Assembly (NCBI GenBank): GCA_013397075.1
Contig: VWZS01000833.1
Span: 557,399 to 621,398, forward strand
DNA from: Rhabdornis inornatus
Taxonomy: Eukaryota > Chordata > Aves > Passeriformes > Rhabdornithidae
Direction: 5' to 3'
DNA length: 64,000 bases
In this document: piece by piece, positions 58,001 through 64,000 of the stretch
How the letters are laid out: each line of letters begins with the position of its first letter
Numbering within the stretch: position 1 is the first letter of the stretch
Position numbers and translations under genes: made by a program
The notes under the pieces: model-generated
Seen by the model: the letters and a program-made list of their open reading frames with translations, nothing else
The model's database searches: none
What the model was told of the DNA's origin: nothing

Positions 58001-61000
58001 TTCCCAGCTCTGACATCACTAGGATGCCTCTTGTTAGTTGTTATTTGTTGTGTGATCAGCAGAGCTCTTCCTGAGGGGAGAGATATCCTTGCAAATGATC
58101 ACTGCTCTTGTTCCTGCAAGATCCTCAGTTCCTGAGGGAATTTGAGATTCACAGCGAACTCTACCCGTGTTTGCAAGGAGGGGCTGCTGGTGGCACTGGG
58201 CGCACTGGGCTACTCTATGGGTGCTCATGGCTGCACTGCTCCAGTGGTCTGCCTTTATCCCATCTCCAAGCTGTCCTTCCCTCCCTGGTGTGGGGTGGTG
58301 ATGCCTTGTGATGTCCATCCTGGTTCATGCACAGAGGATCTCATGATCTCCAAGAGCTGCTTTACTCACATTCATGTTTCAGCCAAGTGGGGTTACATCA
58401 GTCCATGGCCATGTGGCACAGTGTAGACAGAGGTGTCAGCCAGGCAGGGTCTTCCCTGTTGGGTTCTCCTGAGTGACTTTTCCCTTGTCCCCTCTGGTGC
58501 AGGGCGTGAGTTTCGGGTCATAATCATCAGCACGGTGCACACCAGTGAGAGCCTGCGTGTCTCAGCCTCCCACCACCTCGAGTTCTTCAACGAGGCCAGA
58601 GTGCTCAACACCATCATGACCCGGGCTCAGTCGCTGGTGGTTGTGGTGGGGGATGCCGTGGCCTTGTGCTCCCATGGCCAGTGCAGCAAAGTGTGGAAAC
58701 GGTTCATCCAGCAGTGCATCGATAAAGGGAGTATCTTCCCAGAGAACCTGACAATGGCTCAGATCAAACAGGCTGCATGTGAGAAGGAGAGCTGGAGCAG
58801 GAGCCTGGAGGAGGATGAGGAGGACAGTGACACAGACTCCTCAAGCTCTGAGGGCGAGAGCATGAATCCTGATGATCCCATCCTCCAGGAGCTCTTAGAT
58901 GAGAGCAAGAACATGCTGGTGACAGTGTCTGATGAAGGGCTGCTGAATGTGAAGTCTGAGGCTTCAAACCACTGGGAAGACAAGCGGGAGTATTTCAGCT
59001 TCTCTTCTCAGACGATGCAGCAGTACCTGCACATGCACCCCCAAATGTACAAGAGATGTGAGCTGATCAAAGAGGCGTTCGACAGAGCTTCTGCCTTCAC
59101 CCTCAATGACTCCCCTGCCATGAACATCCAGATCAAAGGAAGAGTTAACTGTGGAACAGCCTTCACTGGAGACGAGGTGCTGGTGGAAATCCTGCAGAAC
59201 AGCACAGGCGACAGCAGCAGCAGCCACCGCCCGCAGGGGAGGGTGGTGGGCATCCTGAAGCGTGCCGAGAGAGAACGGATCTTCATCTGCATGATGGATG
59301 AGTTTGATCCCCGTGTGATGATACCCATCGATCCCACTGTCACCAAAATATTCGTCCCAGGCCTGAAGGAGAAACCCAATGTCATTCCCATCCGCAGGCT
59401 TGTCAATGGGAAGTACAGAGTGGTCAGGTGTGAGAAGATCAACCAAGAGACAAGGAGGTGCCAGTTCTTCTGTGTCCAGGTCATCTCCTGGCGGGAAGGG
59501 TTTTACTACCCTTTGGGGATAGTAACAGAGATCCTGCAGGCAGCATTGACTTTGGAAGAAGGGTTAAAGATCCTTGCCTTGGAGTATGGTTTGGAGAACA
59601 AATACCCAGCTGCTGTCACCAGAGAGTCAGCCAAATACACCTCCAACAGCAACATAAACCTCACCAAGGAAACTCTGAAGGACTGTCGGAATTACATGAC
59701 CTTCACTATTGATCCCCAAGGTGCCAGGGATTTGGATGATGCTATCAGCGTTAGGGATCTTGGGCGTCGCTATGAGATTGGGATCCACATTGCAGATGTG
59801 GCTGGCATAATTCCCAAAGGCAGTGCCTTGGACCTGGAGGCAAAGAAGCGGGGTGTCACCTACTATGCTCCCAAGCAGGAGCCTCTGTGCATGTTCCCAC
59901 CCAAGATCAGCCAAGATGTCTGCAGCCTCCTGCCGCAGAAAGATCGACGGGTGATCTCCTTGTTTGTCACTGTAGAGAAGGAGACTGATCAGATGTTAAA
60001 GGGAATCTTCACCATCTCCGTGATCCGCTCGGACAGGCAGCTGTCCTACGAAGAGGCAGAGCTCTGCATTAAGAACTGCTACAGAGGAGCAGCAGAGGCC
60101 CTTTGTTTTGATACTCTGGAGGACTGCATAGCTGTGGCTTATCACTTCTCCAGGATCCATCGGAAGTTTCGGCTACAGGAGGATTGTTTCTATGACCGAC
60201 TGGATGAGGAAAGTTCCCCAGGTAACAGGGGGTCCCATCAGATGATAGAGGAGTTAATGATCATGTTCAATAGTTTCGTGGCTGAGTTCCTCACCAACCA
60301 GGAGGTGACCAGAAATGTCACTCCTCTCCGGTGTCAGTGTGAGCCAAGTCTTGCACAGCTGTCACAAATGAAAAACAAGTACAGCCACATCATTCCTTTG
60401 TCCATTCATCTCTTGCATCACCTGGGAGAAATGCCTCCTGGTCAAGACTCCCCTAAAAATGTGGAGTTCAGTCTTCTGGGCCCCATCTGGGAGCACTTGC
60501 AGTCAGCAGCTAATACCCGTGACTTCCAGAAGATGCTCGACCTCGTCGTCACTGATGACATCCACCCAAAGCTAGCCCCAGTGGTGCTAGAGTTCAGGAG
60601 ACTGCTCAGCCGCTCCTACTTCTGTCGTTCCAACTCCACTGTCCAGTCTAAGGCAGGCCATTACTCCCTGCATGTTGACTCCTACACCTGGGCCTCCTCT
60701 CCCATCCGCCGGTACTTGGATGTCGTGGTCCAGCGGCACCTTCACTCTGTGCTCCGCAAGAAGCCCCTCATCTATTCTGTGGACGACATTGAGTTCCTCT
60801 GTCACGACTTCAACAGGAAGAATAGCCAGGCGGTGGCGTATGAGAAGAGAGCCCACTCACTGCAGATGGCCAGCCAGCTGAAGGACCAAGTGCTGCAGAA
60901 GATTGTCTTTGTGGTAGATATTGAAGAGATGAGCAGGTTTTTTAAAGTCCTATTTCCCCTGAACAAGGAGAGTCTTCCAGATCCGCAGAGAATTAGCTAC

Positions 61001-63839
61001 AGGTCCCTTCAGCTGATAGAGCAGCCTGTGTTCATCCAGCAGCGGAGCAGCATCAGGCTGACCTGGAAGAGGAGGATGTACTCTGCAGAGACAAAGGAGC
61101 AGAGCCTCCGGGAAGGACCCCTCTGCGACAAGACCGTCACCCTCTTTCGCACCCAGATGTGGCAAGACGTGCTCACGGCCATCAGGAACGAGGAGTTTGA
61201 CAGGGCCGCGTCCCTCCTGCAGCAGAGCAAGGAGCTGTACCGCCGGCACATAGGCTGGGTGCGCAAGAGCTCCTGCTCCCACTACATGGAGCTGTCCCTG
61301 GAGCTGAGTGCCGGTGATGCGCTCTGCTTCCAGCTCACCACCGATGTCAGCCGTGGCTTCCTGGTGCCCTTTGTGCAGCTGTGGTGTGTGACACCGGGGT
61401 TTGAGGTCTGCCTGCAGCACATGGAGAAGCCAATCGACTGCTTCTCGGCCTATGCCACGCTGCAGTCTAAGGACAGGTACAAGAACACCACGGAGTACAA
61501 CAAGGTGTGGATGCCCATGAGCGCCATGGAGTCTGCGTCGTGTGCTGTGGCCGAGAATGACTCGATTATTCTCCATGATATTAAAATAAAGTGGGCGAAG
61601 CAAAGGACAAGCAAAGGACAGCTGCAAGGGAGCTTTGTGCTGAACAAGAAGTGGTTGGAGGACTGCTCCATTGAAGTGGATTTCTTGCACTGTTACCTGT
61701 GCATTCGTTTAGGTGGGTTGAAGCTTCCCAAGAACCCCCAGAGTGATGAGGAATGCCTTAGCCATGGCCTCCAGAACCTGTCTTTGCTTGACAATGGCAA
61801 ATCAGAGAACAAACTTGTGGTTGATCCTGATACCTACGCCTGGGTGGCTCACGGGGTCACAGAGGAGTTCAACGATGACGAGAAGTCGGACAGGTCTAGT
61901 CAGCAGACTATGAATTTTTACATCCACTATATGTCTATGGAGACCATCCCTGTGGAGATCTCACAGGATTCTGCCAGGTTCACAGTAGAGCTCATTCCAA
62001 AGATGCTGCCAGACATGTAAGTGGGCTCAGCAGTGTGCTCTGGTTTACCTGGCTTCCCATGGGACCCCTCTGCTGCACCCCCATGGGCTTTCCTCACTGC
62101 TGTGACTGATCCTCTGAAAAACCTGCCCTTACCCTTACTCTAACTGGCTGTGTTGGGCTGTGGGTCTTTGGGGGGTATGGCAGGACTCCTCAGGTCTCTT
62201 CTCCAGAGGGTCTCGTGCTCTCTTGGTTGTCCCTGAGAATAGGGAGATAGGGGAAGGTGCTGAAATTTCCCTGATCACCTGCTTCTTACGTTACTGGGTT
62301 GCTGCAACTTGTATTACAAAAGGCCAAGTGAAGCCCTGTAGTGGGGTTTGCTTAGTGGAAGAGCTCCCTGATTTCCAAATCATTCCCCTTTGTTGTTGCT
62401 GCAAAGCAAGTTCTGCTCTTTTTAAATCAGAGCTGATGTCTAGTTTGCCCTTCCTCGTACACAGCACAGGCTGCTATGCACACCAATTCTGTAGCATTCT
62501 CAGGGCAGAATGTGCTTTCTTTTACATCATGAATTTTAGGAAATATTGGAAGCTAATCCAGTGGAAGTGGGTAGGCCATAACAAAACAGAGTTGGGACAG
62601 GAGTTGTGTTCCTTGCTCTCAACATCTTTGCAGGCTCAGTTCTTCAGTCAGTTGAGAAATGGTCCCAGATAGAGAGGAGCAGAATAAGTTTAAGTTATTT
62701 GTGGTTTAAGTTCTTTATGGAAGGAGGAACAACAAAGGAGAGAGAAAGAATAAGTACGGCAGTTGTGCAAAGCTGTATTACAACTTTTGCTGTTTTATGC
62801 TGCATTCCATTCATTCCTATTTTTCCTTGTCTGTCAGACGGAAAGAAAAAGCGCTTTGGAAGCTCAAGTATGCCTCTAACCTTGCTAAAAGCATCGCCCT
62901 TGGCCATGAACCTCCTCAAAAATGTAAGTGCAAATATGAACCTTTCTTACCTTGTGGCTTCTTGATTCTGGCCAGGCAGGTTCCCTGGCAGTTTCTGTGG
63001 GCCCTTGCCATAGGAGTGATGCTCTCACACCAGGAGGTTCCCCTGACAAAGAGATGAGAGGAGCTGCTATGTAATTTGAGATGCCTTGCTGGTGGCTGGC
63101 ATGGCTGAGATTGTCATCCCCAGGACTCACAGAGATGGTTGATGGGCAGAGTATCTTGGCATGGGACAAGAATTATTTCTAGGTGGTCTTGTAATAGACC
63201 ACCATCACTAGGTACCTGCTGCACCCTCTTGCTTAATCACTTCTGTGCTGCCCTCAGTAACCTTCTTTAAATTTGTTTTCTTGGCTCTTTGCTGTAACAG
63301 TGATGAAATCCAGACTCCTGCAGCAAAAATCCTTTGATATCCCTGGCAGCAACTGGAAACTTAACAAGAGTCAGACCCAGGCTGTTCTGGATGCTCTAAA
63401 AAAATCCTTCATGCTCATCCAAGGCCCACCAGGTAAGGGGGGACAGCAGAACACACCTGCTGTGGTATGAATGAGAGGTGAGAGCTGACCTGCTGCTTTC
63501 CATAGGACCCTCGGTGAGCCAGGAGAAGGGAGTGTGGGTTGGCATCACCCACAGCTGTACAAGGCAGTCCCCTCTGTTATTGATTTTATTTCATGGCTGA
63601 TCAGCTAGATGCTGATCCAGAGCATGAGTGTTGTAGTCAAAATATTCTCAGCATACTCCTTTTTTTTCTAGGCACAGGCAAGACCGTTGTTGGAACTCAC
63701 ATTGTCTACTGGTTCCATAAACTGAATGAGGAGAGTGTTGAGAAGGACAAAACACCATGCTTGGAAGAAGAAAAGGAAAAGAGGAGAAAGTGCATCTTGT
63801 ACTGTGGCCCATCCAACAAGTCTGTTGATGTTGTTGCTG
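51064..63839 (+). CDS. HELZ2: HELZ2 (helicase with zinc finger 2, PRIC285), 3' end beyond the window
   Basis: HELZ2 is an interferon-induced nuclear/cytoplasmic protein with two Upf1-like RNA helicase domains and an RNase II (RNB) domain. It is also described as a PPAR coactivator, and the human protein is reported to be a 3'-5' exoribonuclease. Eleven coding exons are visible: 51064-52070, 52181-52364, 52754-52861, 53377-53900, 54224-54856, 55959-56742, 57148-57223, 58503-62016, 62838-62923, 63301-63432 and 63672-63839. All phases agree, giving 2405 complete residues. Order of parts: CCCH/C2H2 zinc fingers (82-350); helicase 1 with Walker A GPFGTGKT 786-793, DEAA 909-912 and motif VI Arg1146; an acidic linker near 1205-1225; cold-shock-like region at about 1300-1420; RNB with Asp1509/1515/1517/1518 and SPIRRY 1838-1843; helicase 2 Walker A GPPGTGKT 2347-2354, split between exons. 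Start: first Met after an in-frame TAA, AAAGATGC context. Confidence 0.95.
52181..52364 (+). CDS. HELZ2: HELZ2 coding exon 2
   Basis: Residues 336-397. It completes the CCCH finger begun in exon 1 (C340, C346, H350 in AEVCEMGNSCTKAHS) and continues with a charged helix (QEWIQRVKVSVKKKKQAM). The acceptor is CTCCCGGCAG and the donor AATT/GTGAGT. Confidence 0.93.
52754..52861 (+). CDS. HELZ2: HELZ2 coding exon 3
   Basis: Residues 398-433, MAEDIEGVQVVCEQPLHVQL then EDRKKKYQWRFKVHSQ. Exactly 36 codons in phase 0 between CCCCACAG and CAG/GTAAGC. Confidence 0.93.
53377..53900 (+). CDS. HELZ2: HELZ2 coding exon 4
   Basis: Residues 434-608. A beta-rich region before helicase 1 (NFYFSGNGLSRGLQYICGEH, FDFGKRPVLMQKIKVKVGRR), found in HELZ/HELZ2/MOV10-type helicases ahead of the ATPase core. 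The donor is CCAA/GTAAGT. Confidence 0.94.
54224..54856 (+). CDS. HELZ2: HELZ2 coding exon 5 (helicase 1 Walker A)
   Basis: Residues 608-819. It includes the Q-motif-like NNKQKQAISFITG and Walker A GPFGTGKT at 786-793, followed by TLAMATLEILKQPNTRVLIC and THTNS (motif Ia), which continues in exon 6. Confidence 0.95.
55078..55186 (-). mobile_element. CR1 LINE fragment, reverse orientation
   Basis: catcgaatccctgaatggtt tail, then accaggttgctccaagccct and catcctggccttgaacactt. It lies in HELZ2 intron 5. Confidence 0.8.
55959..56742 (+). CDS. HELZ2: HELZ2 coding exon 6 (helicase 1 motifs II-IV)
   Basis: Residues 819-1080. Walker B/motif II is IMIDEAAQM with Asp909-Glu910, motif III is VLAGDHMQITP, and NENYRSTAGIIEFISKHFY corresponds to motif IV of Upf1-type helicases. 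The donor is CACAG/GTGTGT. Confidence 0.95.
57148..57223 (+). CDS. HELZ2: HELZ2 coding exon 7
   Basis: Residues 1081-1106, VSATRQELRKKQLQEVVVEN and YENLP, bridging helicase motifs IV and V. A 76-base exon with acceptor TTCTTACCAG. Confidence 0.92.
58503..62016 (+). CDS. HELZ2: HELZ2 giant coding exon 8 (helicase motifs V-VI, cold-shock-like and RNB domains)
   Basis: This 3514-base exon encodes residues 1106-2277. Motif V is GREFRVIIISTVHT and motif VI is NTIMTRAQSLVVVVGD (Arg1146). An acidic linker (EEDEEDSDTDSSSSEGES) follows, then a cold-shock-like region and the RNB domain with DPQGARDLDDAI (Asp1509, 1515, 1517, 1518) and SPIRRYLDVV. The exon ends at a donor, GACAT/GTAAGT, whose reading frame meets TAA immediately in the intron. 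Confidence 0.96.
62838..62923 (+). CDS. HELZ2: HELZ2 coding exon 9
   Basis: Residues 2277-2306, RKEKALWKLKYASNLAKSIA then LGHEPPQK. The acceptor is TTGTCTGTCAG and the donor AAAAT/GTAAGT. Confidence 0.9.
63301..63432 (+). CDS. HELZ2: HELZ2 coding exon 10 (start of helicase 2)
   Basis: Residues 2306-2350. LNKSQTQAVLDALKKSFMLI is the Q-motif region and IQGPP is the first half of Walker A. The donor is CCAG/GTAAGG. Confidence 0.94.
63672..63839 (+). CDS. HELZ2: HELZ2 coding exon 11 (helicase 2 Walker A)
   Basis: Residues 2350-2406. It begins GTGKTVVGTHIVYWFHKLNE, completing Walker A (Lys2353, Thr2354), and ends with ILYCGPSNKSVDVVA, motif Ia. The donor is GCTG/GTAACT, weaker than the others. 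The rest of the gene lies to the right. Confidence 0.92.
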
Positions 63840-64000
63840 GTAACTATCATCTTTTAAACCCCTGAAGTGGCTTGTACTGGTGGAAGGGACGACTCGTGGT
63901 GTGGAGGGGCAGAAAGTGGGGCTGGTCCTTACAGAAGACCCTGCACTGCAGGGCAAGGACCAGTGGAGGAGATGGGATGATGGGTGAGGGGCAGGGAGAG

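Noticed and set aside
58433..58502. Upstream part of the open frame that contains HELZ2 exon 8
   Set aside because: This is intron sequence; homology begins exactly at the acceptor ending at 58502.
60950..61690. Minus-strand frame of 246 codons over the HELZ2 giant exon
   Set aside because: Antisense shadow of a confirmed coding exon.

Overview
This window is vertebrate nuclear DNA, almost certainly from a bird. Coding sequence is split into short exons with GT/AG borders, and the interspersed repeats are 3' fragments of CR1 LINEs, the dominant avian retroelement. The four recognisable genes lie in the order RTEL1 (-), STMN3 (+), GMEB2 (+), HELZ2 (+). This is the arrangement known from human 20q13.33 and its avian counterpart, a GC-rich microchromosome. 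One 685-base run of N shows a draft assembly. I judged gene identity by reading translations against remembered human proteins; no search was run.

Layout. 1-1770: the 5' end of RTEL1 on the minus strand (first coding exon 417-537), with a CpG-rich promoter near 1.44-1.53 kb that carries an E-box, an ETS site, TCTCGCGAGA and a palindromic X-box. A 41-bp minisatellite lies beside it. 1.77-5.3 kb: intergenic, with no gene seen. 5.3-18.7 kb: complete STMN3 (five coding exons, 180 aa), with a 9.6-kb first intron holding a second CpG island at 12.69-13.03 kb. 18.8-27.7 kb: intergenic DNA with CR1 pieces, a perfect 14-bp hairpin, and an assembly gap flanked by strand-asymmetric G-rich and C-rich DNA. 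27.7-41.1 kb: complete GMEB2 (nine coding exons, 532 aa) with its 3'UTR. 41.1-50.9 kb: spacer upstream of HELZ2, holding two interferon-response-type elements, a candidate 5' exon and a large CpG island. 51.06 kb to the end: eleven coding exons of HELZ2 (2405 complete residues), cut by the window edge inside the second helicase domain.

The genes are unrelated in function but share dense packing: a telomere/replication helicase (RTEL1), a neuronal microtubule destabiliser (STMN3), a SAND-domain transcription factor (GMEB2) and an interferon-induced helicase/exoribonuclease (HELZ2). The observations most worth following are regulatory: an ISRE 145 bp upstream of a possible unannotated first coding exon of HELZ2; a second ISRE cluster beside a CpG island with a good splice donor; the motif-dense RTEL1 promoter; and REST-like half sites in the STMN3 intronic island. 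No mobile system, virus, CRISPR array or RNA gene was recognised.
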